Below, piece after piece: positions 11,311-21,718 of a stretch of 64,000 nucleotides of DNA. The position numbers and the translations under genes were made by a program. The notes under the pieces were generated by a model. That model made no database searches. It saw nothing but the letters and a program-made list of their open reading frames with translations, and was not told the origin of the DNA. Numbering within the stretch: position 1 is the stretch's first letter; every line of letters begins with the position of its first letter. This DNA comes from Conchocele bisecta (lineage: Eukaryota > Mollusca > Bivalvia > Lucinida > Thyasiridae), in contig CM055265.1 of assembly GCA_029237695.1 (NCBI GenBank), positions 70,343,903 to 70,407,902 on the forward strand, given 5' to 3'.

Positions 11311-12285
11311 ATTACTTCTAGACGAACCACGTAATGTCGCTAAATGTAAGCGCGACGTCATTTGCCATAGCTGCGCTGACAGTTTCCCCTTTCCTACGAA
11401 TCTGTGCCGAGTATAGGATATATTTGTCGTATTTGTTTCTTTGAGTGGATCTAATGAGAGATTTAGGCCGATATAACGCACGGGTGGTCATTAAATACGG
11501 TTTAATAGGTGGGTCCTTCCGTGATTGCAAACGCGATAACATTAACAGAAACAAGTGGATTAAGGACTCGTTTTATACCTGATCATCCTTTGATTGAAAG
11601 ATGATTGCTTCGTAAATGTGATGAAATGTATGTATAACATATATGTGAACACTGCATTGTTGCTGTATCATATGCGGCACATGGAATGGCAAACTCAGCC
11701 ATATCTGTGTGTTCAAGCCATTGAGCCACTTTCACCTCTTCTGGCCGTTGCCACAAAATGCATAATGTGACGTAGAACATATGATATAGTGTAGTTAATC
11801 ACATGTAGAAAAGCCAGGACACTGGACTCCTATCAATTTTATTACACCAAACAGTAAAATATGTCAGTTTTCTGGAGAGGTTTGTGCCGGTGTTGTTCAC
11901 ATTTCTTGATTGTAAATAGCTTCCTACACAGAAAACGCACGGTGTATCACTTTTACCTGGCATACCACACAACACATACCATATTTAACAACTACTGTAC
12001 TCTGTTATTAGCTATAAAATCCAGTGACATGTAAGCAGTTACCTTAGTGTATCGTCCATGGAGTCTAGTCAACTACTATGCGAGTAAATATGGCTTTACC
12101 TATGAGATTGATGGGAGAAATGCTCAGATATCTCGTCTTTTGTATAGTTTGCTGGCATAATATTTATAGCACGCCGTTATCATCTCTGTCTATGAATTAT
12201 TGCAGCAACTTTTATTTGGTTTACTGTCATAGCATTTGCTGTATGTGTCAAACGCACGAAGTGGTGAAACTGTACGATTGCTTGT
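11311..12285. other. No recognised feature
   Basis: Short frames on both strands; none recognisable. A 50-bp segment at 11580 matches the one at 4468. Confidence 0.4.
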
Positions 12286-12658
12286 ACAGTCGAACCTCCC
12301 TGAACAACCACCGCTCTACAACAACACACTCTCTGTAACAGCCGCTAGGCTATATTCCAAATGGATGATTTCCTATATATCTAACCCTTAGACTGCTGAG
12401 CACGAAAATAGTCGTATGTTGCTTTTGCATTCTTTCTCAATAAAAACATGTTTTGACAGCAATTTAGAATCATTTCCATTGGAAATGATTCTAAAATGCT
12501 GTCAAATCATGTGTTTGATGAGAATTATCGAAGAAAATAAATAAACAACAGACGACAAAATGTAATTCAGTATTAACCTCCCTACAACAGCCACCTCTCT
12601 ACAACAGCCAGTTTTGCGTCTTCACATGAGTGTCTGTTGTAGAGAGGTTGCACTGTAC
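12286..12658. repeat. Pogo-like element with nested FB-F
   Basis: Ends ACAGTCGAACCTCCC and GAGAGGTTGCACTGT are pogo-type. It has internal CTACAACAGCC repeats. FB-F copy 1 (12382-12576) is inserted inside. Confidence 0.65.
12382..12576. repeat. FB-F foldback, copy 1
   Basis: Defines FB-F: CTTAGACCGCTA-type left end, CAGCAGACGACAA-type right end, centre GAATCATTTCCATTGGAAATG palindrome preceded by TTTTGACAGC. Confidence 0.7.
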
Positions 12659-12818
12659 ATACAACGATGGCGGAGATGGCAACTCCGTTGTACCATATAG
12701 TATACAGTAACAAAACAATATTCACATATGTTATATTCATATATCACATCACTCTTATGAAGCAATTATCATTGAAGTCACTTGTATCTATCTACCTAAT
12801 ACCTTAAAGGTATGTATT

Positions 12819-13260
12819 ATAGGAATGAATGGTCTTTTTGTGGAATTTATCGGGGTATAAACTTGGTAAGGTCGCGGGAATACTGGACGAAGCGATAAAA
12901 AATTACAATTTTCGAAAAAAAATCCAAAAAAAAAAAGAAATATTTTTTTTTTTTTTTTTTTTTTTTCGAAAATTGTATTTTTTTAAGGCCTCGTCCAGTA
13001 TTCCCGCGACTTTTCCAAGTTTATATCCCCGATAAATTCAACAAAAAGGCCATTCATTCCTTATAATTCCAGCATTTTAAATAAATTCATTAAGAAAATG
13101 TGTTTATTTTCCGTTTTCTTAAGAATTATTTTAACTGCGCCTGATGGTTACGGAAAGTAGTTCGGCATGGAGTTTACTGGGATATAAATTTTGGACGGAG
13201 ACTTGCAACGGACCAATCAAATGTTAGGGAATTGTGTAAATATTTTTGTGCTGGAATTAT
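12819..13260 (+). repeat. FB-A composite foldback, copy 2
   Basis: Head palindrome with a long A/T loop (22-T run), followed by the tail ending TGCTGGAATTAT. Opposite orientation to copy 1. Confidence 0.9.
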
Positions 13261-13356
13261 ACATTGTTGTGGTACATATAGTTGCATGTAAATGACACTA
13301 TATTTCAAATCGTTAAAATATAAAGCAAATGATTGTGTACATTCAATATGTATAGG

Positions 13357-13500
13357 TTATTTGATTTGTATGTGGGTATATGCACAAGTTCCGCTGCGCG
13401 CGATAGCGAAATATCGTTGCGCGGCGGAACTAGTGGCATATATCCATATACAAATCAAATAACGTTTGTATTATATACGTAAATCACTCGGAATCTATAT
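13357..13500. repeat. FB-J foldback, copy 2
   Basis: TATTTGATTTGTATGTGGGT pairs with ATATACAAATCAAATA; central arms AGTTCCGCTGCGCGCGA and TTGCGCGGCGGAACT. Confidence 0.8.
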
Positions 13501-14019
13501 GCGCCGCAAAATATATACAAAATATAATCAAAATAAACAAATTACTGGTGATTTAGAAGGAACTATTTTGCGATGTGAAGCGTAGTTCTGGCACTGACCA
13601 ATATGAACTCACGAGACGTCAATATGGAAAAATATTGACGTCATGCGTACGCGTTGCATTGTGTTTCTATGGGAAACGAAAGTACTTATATAATAAATGT
13701 ATTTTATATAAACAACGATATAATATATCACTGTATAGGGGACGTATGTTGAACCCTATATGTCACAGAAACGAATATATCACGTGTGGTATATACGTGC
13801 GAATACGTCACACATGTCGGTGAATACTGGCCGTATTCGGCCGAATACATCACAAACCGAAAATCTCACACAAATATTTTACTCTTTTTGGTATAAACGT
13901 ATATGTCACACAATCGCAAATTTCAAACTTGACCGAATATGGTCATATCATTATCAAATCGAATGTATCGACATGACGATCACTTTGGAGCATTTATTGT
14001 CGAAATCTGATCATTACGT

Positions 14020-14820
14020 AATCCAAGATGACCGCCAAAAGGTCATTATAGAGATTGCAAACGTCTTATTTTCATGAACCGCCGGGCTGATATTGGACAA
14101 ACTTCACATGGTCCGTGGGTGAAGACTTTTCATATTTGTTAAAATGGAGATCATCGCATAATCCAAAATGGCCGCCGTCAAAAAGTATGTCAAATTATTA
14201 AAAAAACTCACGAACCGCCAGACGGATTTCGATGACACTTGGTAGGAATGATCGATAGTTAACGCTGTTTCAGATTTGTTCAAATGGTGGCCACTGGGTC
14301 AAGAAAGGGCGGGCCGGAGGGGTCAAGTAGGGGTCAAATTTCACATTTTACCGTTTACGGTCATGTCATATACCAATTCAAAGGTATCGACAAGACAATC
14401 ACTCTGGAGCATTTTTGGTCGACATCGGATGATTACATAATTTAAGATGACCGCCGGCCGAAAGTTTATTAGTAATTTTAAGCGTCTTCTCCTTGTGCAT
14501 CAGTCTGTCTGTTATATATACCGTTTATCATTTATTCATATTTGTTCTGCATCACATTTGTTAATGCTGTTTTATAAGCATTATACTGTTTACATTGTTC
14601 TCAATGTTTATGTTTCAAGCCAACTATTACTATGGTGGACAGAACACTGTTGATGGTATATATACATGTAATAGACAGTCTGGACCATTTAAGAACAATG
14701 TTGATGGTATATATACATGTAATAGACAGTCTGGACCATTTCTGACTTACTTTATAATTTGGATAATAATTTCAGGTGAGCGAAGCAGGCCCATTTGGGC
14801 CTCTTGTTATATTACTTTTT
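14020..14820 (+). repeat. Mollusc-type interspersed repeat
   Basis: Segments such as AAATGGCCGCCGTCAAAAAG, AACTCACGAACCGCC and the terminal GTGAGCGAAGCAGGCCCATT match repeats I know from bivalve genomes. A 53-bp direct duplication (GTTGATGGTATATATACATG) occurs at 14648-14741. Confidence 0.6.
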
Positions 14821-15297
14821 AATCTGCATGTCTGTGGTATAGAGTCTATCGCATGAAATGTAAACTTCTATGATAATAGTAACTAAATATAAAACATTAT
14901 GGTACAAATTCTTAACCGATGGTCAGTTTCGCCTGTTCAATATTTACATGTCCAATACACTTTACATTTACATATATAATACTGTTCCAATCATTGGGTG
15001 TTCTTCTTAGATGATTAAAATGAGATCAGCTTTAGATTTTAAAAGCATATTTTATCATCAGTCAATGTATATCCCCTCCATGGAAGTAGCGGGGCTTTAT
15101 CTGGCATACTGGGCATACACCGGGGCTTTAACCGCCGATGATGTCCCGCACTGCGGTTTTGTTTTTTATAGCTTATATTTAACGGCGGCACTGGTTCTAG
15201 GACCTTGCATGCCGTCTCCCAAGAATGGGAGAAAGAACGGAGGTAGAGATTTTTGAGAGAAGCCGGTAATTCGTATTTACAGAGCAACTACGAATTA

Positions 15298-15441
15298 TTG
15301 GTACCCATTTACAGCTGGGTGAACTGGAGCAGTGTGGATAAAGTGTCTTGCTCAAGGACACAACGCTCGCCGCTAGTCAGGCTCGAACCCACAACCTTGG
15401 ATCAGTAGTCCGACACACTAACCATTACGCCACAGCGCTCC
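15298..15441 (-). repeat. tRNA-headed SINE
   Basis: On the minus strand it starts GGAGCGCTGTGGCGTAATGG (box A region), has GTGGGTTCGAGCC (box B) and then GTGTCCTTGAGCAAGACACT, a body shared by SINEs of many animals. A poly-G run at 15593-15607 lies nearby. Confidence 0.75.
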
Positions 15442-16049
15442 ACATAGCACTGCGGTTACATTACAGGTTCTTTAACTGTTGCTAAAAATGTGCTGCGACG
15501 TTCACCAACCAAATGCCCTGCACTGCGGGGCATTTTACCGGGATATTTACTGGATTTAACAGCATAATTATTTAAAGCCCCTCTATTTCTCGGGGGGGGG
15601 GGGGGGGTGGTGGTGGTGGCAATGAGGGGGGGGGGGGGTGTTAGAGCGGGTATTTAGTACTATTTACACAGATATTATGGCATCAGTTTCAGACATATTT
15701 TGCCTTCGACTGCATGCATGCCCCTTTAGACTGTGACCTTGCGGAATGCATCATCATTATCATAAGCTGGGTGTCATTTAAAACTTACATAATGCTTATT
15801 CGGCTTTACGTAAATATACAAATACAAAATGCATGACCTAATGTATTTATGTAAGACCGTGAACAAGGCACTCACACTCAGCCTTTTTCACGGCTTCGTG
15901 CGATAGGAGAATGAACTAGCTAGATTAAATTAACCGCCTCATTACCTCCTTCATTTAATGCACACATTTCGACTGTATGGCAGATATTAGTAAATTCGGA
16001 AATAAACTGGCCAACGGTCGTTGGCCTGCCATTTTTGGGCTCAAATGCC

Positions 16050-16905
16050 CGGGTTTGGAAGGTCCTCGAGCCAGTTCCTACCCTTAAATATGAGATAATA
16101 AAAGCACTCGTATTTTTTAGAACTGGTGGAATAGTGACACAATTATATACTTATTGAATTCATATAAAGAATAGTTTGTGCCAACTGAATGGTCATGTAC
16201 CTTTAACAAACAACACATACTTCTTAGCATGGAGTTATGTTTTGATCTATAATAAATAAGTTTAATCTTAAGATACGCAAAGTGCATGCTACGAAGCGTG
16301 CCGCCATTTGTACACCAATACATCGCGCGATAGTCAAGTAGGCTTAATTTGCCATATGAGATATGTGGCTGTGACTGGTGGAATGGGGCTTATGGGTTTT
16401 GCGACCAGTGATGTGATGTATTGGTGTGTAACGGCATATCAACAGCTAATGTCATTTAAGGTAGGATCAACGGGTTTGATCCTTCATTTAACTTGTTGCA
16501 GTGGGGGTGGGGGGATCCCAAGATCAGAACAGAATATTTACATAAAAAATAATTATATTCACCCCTGGAATTAGAATAACCTGACATGGTGGCAGGTCCA
16601 TACCACACCAAAGTCACTTGACCCCTTCCTTCCCCTAAAGTAATAGGATTACGTATACTCGTATTATTCATATAAGGGGTGTAACCAACTCTCACATACA
16701 ATAATGTCAACGTTAATGTTGAATCCCGATCGTTAAATAGTAATGTCCGTTAACATTTTAAGGAAACACGGTTATCGCCCCTGATATCAGTGTGGAAATT
16801 TACGTCTGATATAAAATGTATAATAATTTCAATCAATACGTGGGGTAATGGTGACTTAATGTTTATTTTGCCTTTAAATTACCCATCGCATGCTCCCACC
16901 TGCCA
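16050..16905. repeat. Fragments of FB-L, FB-D and other repeats
   Basis: FB-L fragments at 16103-16210 and 16730-16880, an FB-D end at 16363-16411, and a segment at 16438-16680 that recurs near 46590-46870 (CAACAGCTAA ... CCTGACATGG). No gene. Confidence 0.6.
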
Positions 16906-16913
16906 TCCACTTT

Positions 16914-17033
16914 ACGACCAGTGTAGAACCCGATCAGCATGTGCATTCGCACAGTCTGATCAGGATCTGCACTGTTCGCCATTTCATCAATGAAACACCC
17001 GTCCTGCTTCTAACAGGCATTCAATTATCAGGC
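16914..17033. repeat. FB-D partial copy
   Basis: Contains CGACCAGTGTAGAACCCGAT and CACTGTTCGCCATTTCATCA, the central half of FB-D. Confidence 0.7.
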
Positions 17034-17099
17034 TATAGGTTCGAGCCATTTTCCACCCGTAAATATAAATGTGAGCGACCTCATCAGAATTTACATATT

Positions 17100-17400
17100 A
17101 TATACATAGAGCAATGGGTGGAACAAAAAAGGAACGAGATGGCCGGGGCCCGCATGTTGCGCCCGCTGAGGCGCACGGACGTACGGCCGCCAACATGCCG
17201 ACTATATGGCGCTGTCGGCAAGCCAGCGCGACAAAAAATCGCACATTTCGAATTAATGGTGACGACAAAATTATTACGAGACGATATTATTTTGAACAGT
17301 ATAATTCTGTCATTGTTGGTGTGAGTGTGTCACACATGTTCAGGAGAATGAACTGTCCAAATATTAAAGCAATATTTCAAGTGATATTGAAGATATGACA
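17100..17400 (+). other. GC-rich unrecognised frame
   Basis: An open frame at 17114-17398 (GTG-initiated, contains ERDGRGPHVAPAEAHGRTAA). Its composition differs from its AT-rich surroundings. It has no recognised domain; a repeat-borne frame is likely. Confidence 0.3.
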
Positions 17401-18280
17401 TGATGGAGAAACTGGGACAAACTTTTCAACGTAAACAAATGGCTAAGTATTTAATCTGTATTTAAAGGTCACAAATGTCAAGGTCGTGTTACTGGTGGCG
17501 CGTGTGTGTCACAGATATCCAAGTAAAGCAAGTGTCCAAGTATTGAAGAAATCCTTCAAGTAATATTGAAGATATGACATGATGGAGAAACTGGGACAAA
17601 GTTTTCGATGCAAATGTACACGGAAGGACGTACGGACGGACGGGCGTACGGACGGAACTTCAGGAGCAAAGCACTTGGTGTTAAAAGGGTTATAATGAAT
17701 ACCAGTGCAGGAGGCAACTACTAAGCTAAGCAGAACAATATACGCCCGATGGTAGCTTTGAATGACACATTGACATTTAACATATTTATTTAACAAGAGT
17801 TGTTTGTCAAACATATAAGCCCCTCCCCCGCCCCTTCTCAAAAATACACGCAGTGGTGCCACAATGTGCATAGTGACCTCAACAATCAAACGTTTGAGCA
17901 TCCTAGCACCAACTGTTCTTGAGTTATTGAGCCGAACTCGTTTTATTGTCCAAGGTCATCCTGCGACCTTGACATTTGACCTACTGACCTCAAATCAACA
18001 GGGGTCATCTGCTGGTCATGACTAACTTGAAAACCAATAGTGGGCATTCTAGGTCATGGCGTTCTCGAGTTATAGAGCGGCAACTGTTTTATTGTCTAAA
18101 GTCACCGCGATTTTGACCTTTGACACACTGTAGTCAAATCAAATTGGTCATACACTGGTCGTTACTCACCTGCATACCAAGTTTGAAGATCATATGTCAA
18201 GATTATTTTGAGCGCAAACCAAATCGCTAGCAGACGGACAGACGATAAGCGCCATAACATGATAGGCCCCTAGTGCTGTC
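17400..18280 (+). repeat. Mollusc-type tandem and interspersed repeat
   Basis: Two copies of AAGATATGACATGATGGAGA (17390, 17567), GGACGGACGGGCGTACGG runs, and units around GTCATTACTCACCTGCATACC. This style is typical of bivalve repeats. No gene. Confidence 0.55.
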
Positions 18281-18286
18281 TGAAAT

Positions 18287-18365
18287 CAGCTGGAATAGCT
18301 CAGTGGGTAGAGCATCGGACTCCGGATCGGGAGACCCCGAGTTAGAATCCCGCCACTGGTCGATT
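18287..18365 (+). repeat. tRNA-like sequence, SINE head
   Basis: TAGCTCAGTGGGTAGAGC (box A) and CCGAGTTAGAATCCC (box B, one change) fit a tRNA of Arg-like anticodon CCG, but the anticodon stem does not pair well and no clean acceptor stem is visible. More likely a SINE head or pseudo-tRNA than a working tRNA. Confidence 0.6.
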
Positions 18366-19067
18366 CGGCGTGTCGATTCGGCAAGACAAGACACATTCGT
18401 GATAGCCTAGTCCTATCGGACGGGGACTTAAATAGTCGGTATCGACATGCAAGGTCATCTAGCCAGTGCCGTCGTTAAATCAAAGCATTTACATTTACCT
18501 TGTCAAATAACCTGGCGAATATGCCTGCTCTATTCTGTTTTATTTTATCGCACTGTTATCGCCCATTCGAATGTTCATGTGACATATTCGTCTGGACAAA
18601 ATTTTATTAATTTTTGTTCGAGTTTTTGTAACATGTGACACATTCGTTTTTGTTGCAAGAGGTAGTGATGCCAAACGTAAACGTCACATCTTTGTGTGAT
18701 GTATTCGTACGTATTCTTCACCATGTGTGACGTATTCGCACGAATATATCACACGTGTGACATATTCGTTTCTGTGACATATAGGGTTCAACAGACGTAT
18801 AACTAGCAAACTGTGATGTATTCCCCCGTGTGCTACGTAGCTCATTGTGGATTTCTTATTTCGGAGCCAACATCACGGCATTACAGAAAATTCTATTTCA
18901 ACACATTGTTTGATCCATGAACTGGGAATCCATGTTACTTTGACTGTTCCAGCCAACAGAGGCATGACAAACAGTTACTTATAGCTCATGTACGTGTTGC
19001 GCCGTCGTGGTTACGGGTTCAATTCCCACACACAGCGAACTTTTCGTTTTTCTTTCTTTCTTTTGCA

Positions 19068-19500
19068 TTAGTCATGGCGGTAACTACAAACGTTATATAA
19101 TATATAGAGGATATTCATATTTTTGCAACGAATATGACCTACATGTTCATCGAGTGGTGTGAAATGTCCATATTTCACGAGTGCCGTAAGTGCATATTTC
19201 ACGAGTGCCGTAAGGCACTCGTGAAATATGGACATTTCACACCACTCGATGAACATATATGTCATCGTCGTTGCAAAATATGAATAGTATATGTATTATA
19301 TACCGCTCCATGGAAATTAGCAGTTTTTTAGACTGTATACGGTAATGAATGTGTATTTGCAGCCTATTTAGTAGGCACGCAGATGTAGTCCGGCACTGCA
19401 GATGCGCGTTATGAATATAGATAGCGGAAGTAGTCGTATTTTCACCGGAAGTTGTTTATTTCATCGATGAGAACATATGACTTTTATTTACATCGAATAC
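19068..19500 (-). repeat. FB-K repeat, copy 1
   Basis: A hairpin at 19130-19260 (CACTCGATGAACAT arms around GTGCCGTAAG) plus a 240-bp flank. The whole is inverted relative to copy 2 at 41880-42245. Confidence 0.8.
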
Positions 19501-19597
19501 CTCTGTATTTCATGGCTAGGTATATAATAAATAAACCATATGCAACCAGAGAATATCATATTGTGTTTACGCTTTGTTGGTTTCTGATATGCACATG

Positions 19598-19798
19598 TAT
19601 AGAGGAACCGCTCTAAACCGGACACCATCGGTATAAAGATGATCCACTGCAATTCAGACATATGCTCACTCCAAAGCGTGGCTTAGTGTTTTCCGTTCAC
19701 AAACAGACAGTGCCATCGGCGATAAATAACAGGGAACCCCTAAAATATTACCCACACATGGGTGTAAATGATGTCAGGTTTAGAGAGGTTCCATTGCA
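19598..19798. repeat. FB-E long form
   Basis: Left end GAGGAACCGCTCTAAACCGG, right end GGTTTAGAGAGGTTCCATTG, 200 bp. Confidence 0.7.
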
Positions 19799-19824
19799 TT
19801 ACAACTATACAGTAGCTTTAACAA

Positions 19825-20110
19825 TTAACCCTTAGACCGCTACTCACAGCAATTGTCGTCTGCTGTTGCTTTTATATCTTGCCTTATTTCTCAATAATGA
19901 TGATAAAAATGGAAAATAGAAAATAAACAGCAGACGACAAAACAATTAAGATAGCGGTCTAAGGGTTAATTTCGGGGAAACGCATCTTTTCGCCTGCTTT
20001 GTTTTATATGTTGTCTTCTTTCTCCCCAAACATATTGCTTTGACTACACTTTAGAATCATTTCCATTGGAAATGATTCTGAAGTGTTGACAAAACATATT
20101 TCTGATTAGA
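19825..20110. repeat. FB-F copy 2 and adjacent partial copy
   Basis: 19825-19969 has complete ends (TTAACCCTTAGACCGCTACT and GATAGCGGTCTAAGGGTTAA). 19992-20110 repeats the CATTTCCATTGGAAATGATT centre. Confidence 0.8.
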
Positions 20111-20424
20111 AAGTACATTATAAGTGTTAAATTTGATAGTATCTACAAAGTATGTATATGTTTTATGTCTAACATTATGTGTTCGGGATTATTTTCTTGG
20201 CTAATGCTTTCGTCGCCAAGGAGTGACGATGCCCGCAAGGACGCACAGTAATGCGCATATGGGCGTATCTGATCAATACCTACATTCCTGGTAAGTATTT
20301 GTTCTGCCTTTTTTTCCGAGTTTGAAACAGATTTTCACAAAAGAAAATGTATCTAAATCGATTATGAACGCATTTTAATAAACTGTGCTGACCGATCAAA
20401 AAACTTTGACGATCTTACTCAAGA

Positions 20425-20640
20425 TAATATCTTGAATTTTCATGACAAAATCATGAATTTTTCAAGATGTTTTCTCGCATTTTCAAGATGGTTTCTGGCA
20501 TTTTTAACATCTATTTCACATCTTTCATTGAATTTTCACGATGTTTTCTTGAATTTTCAAGTTCATGACAACATCTTGAAAATTCAATACAATAATTATG
20601 TTGAAAATACATGATATTGTCTTGCAAATTTAAGAATAGA
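20425..20640. repeat. Degenerate short repeats GAATTTTCAAGATG
   Basis: Several copies of ATTTTCAAGATG and its complement CATCTTGAAAATTC in 200 bp. Confidence 0.6.
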
Positions 20641-20826
20641 TAATGAACATTAAACAAAATTGAAAATTCGAGCACGGATCTTGGAACTTATATTGATCGA
20701 TCCGCACAGTTGATTAAAATGCCATCATAATCGGTTTGTATACATTTTCTTTTGTGCAAATTTCCTTCTAGCTCGGCAAAGACGCAAATCAAATAATTAC
20801 CGGTAATATATGTATTGATCAGATAC

Positions 20827-20930
20827 AGTGGGGTAAGCGTGTAAGTGCACACACGAACGAACACGACAGGTTGGTTCCAACCTGTCGTGTTCGTTCGTGT
20901 GTGCACTTACACGCTGACCCCACTGTACGC
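20827..20930. repeat. FB-M palindrome, copy 1
   Basis: 104-bp near-perfect palindrome: ACAGTGGGGTAAGCGTGTAA, centre AGGTTGGTTCCAACCT. Second copy at 51663-51768. Confidence 0.9.
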
Positions 20931-21042
20931 CCATATGGTATATACATTGTATATTTTAATATTTATTTAATAACGGAATGCAATATGCGATAATCAAATC
21001 AGAATATGCGGATTGAACATACACGCAAATATGCTGTCATAA

Positions 21043-21290
21043 TATGAGACACGCCATGTGATGTTGTACCTAAGAACATGTGCGATTTTTCATGAAATTT
21101 TTTATTACGGAACTGTGATATTTTCTGTCAATGACGTCGAAATATGACGACATTTTCAGAATTCTGCATTGCTATGAAACTTTCAACAACTTTCGACGTA
21201 ATTCTCGGAAAATATCGTAAATTTTGTAAATATATTTCATAATGATATCACACATGTTATAACGTACAAAACCACATGGCGTGTCTCATA
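21043..21290. repeat. FB-N foldback, copy 2
   Basis: Ends TATGAGACACGCCATGTG and CACATGGCGTGTCTCATA are exact complements over 18 bases. Confidence 0.8.
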
Positions 21291-21339
21291 TGACGGAGGT
21301 GGCCTGTAGTCGAACTGGTACATATTTCCATGAATATAT

Positions 21340-21499
21340 ACAGTCGAACCTGTGCTAAAGACCACCTCCGAATAGCAGTTACCTGTCCATAGCAGCCATT
21401 CTTTTGTTTCCCAATTATCCAATTACATGTACTACATAAATGAACCTGTGAACAAAGACCAGTATTTCCCCGTGGACTTGATGCACCGGTTTGACTGTA
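21340..21499. repeat. Pogo-like MITE
   Basis: ACAGTCGAACCTGTG at the left and CGGTTTGACTGTA at the right. It lies 45 bp before transglutaminase exon 1. Confidence 0.55.
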
Positions 21500-21543
21500 G
21501 GACTATGGTGGATAGTGTGCGCTAATATAATACATATTTTCAG

Positions 21544-21718
21544 GTGAACAGCAATGACGACAACGGGGTTCTATCGGGCAACTGGTCTGGCGAATACGAC
21601 GATGGCGTCGCGCCGGGCAAGTGGGTGGGGAGTAAGAAGATTCTAACGCAGTATCTGGCCACCAAACGACCAGTCAAATATGGCCAGTGCTGGGTGTTCG
21701 CCTGTCTCACCACAACAA
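21544..21718 (+). CDS. Transglutaminase exon 1 of window (catalytic Cys)
   Basis: The acceptor TTTTCAG ends at 21543 and the donor GTATGG starts at 21719. The exon starts in phase 0 and leaves one base at its end. The translation opens [14 protein letters not shown] and ends with [12 protein letters not shown]. The catalytic cysteine codon TGC is 21688-21690. The Trp of GNWSG matches the oxyanion-stabilising Trp of the family (Trp241 of human TGM2). The boundary before VN-NDD is conserved in animal transglutaminase genes. A pogo-like repeat end begins about 32 bp after the exon. Confidence 0.93.

Larger units (their letters stand above)
13741..18802. mobile_element. Possible 5-kb unit with about 90-bp TIRs
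   Basis: 13741-13830 and 18700-18802 are inverted copies at roughly 85-90% identity, sharing TGTTGAACCCTATATGTCAC and CGAATACGTCACACATG. No transposase frame occurs between them; the interior holds mollusc repeats, a SINE and other foldbacks. It may be one non-autonomous element or two solo elements in opposite orientation. Confidence 0.45.

Noticed and set aside
15011..15256. 81-aa frame as an upstream transglutaminase exon
   Set aside because: No similarity to the N-terminal domain and no matching splice phase; it overlaps a repeat-rich stretch next to a SINE.
18287..18365. Functional tRNA-Arg
   Set aside because: The anticodon stem does not pair properly, box B has a substitution and no acceptor stem is visible; SINE head is more likely.
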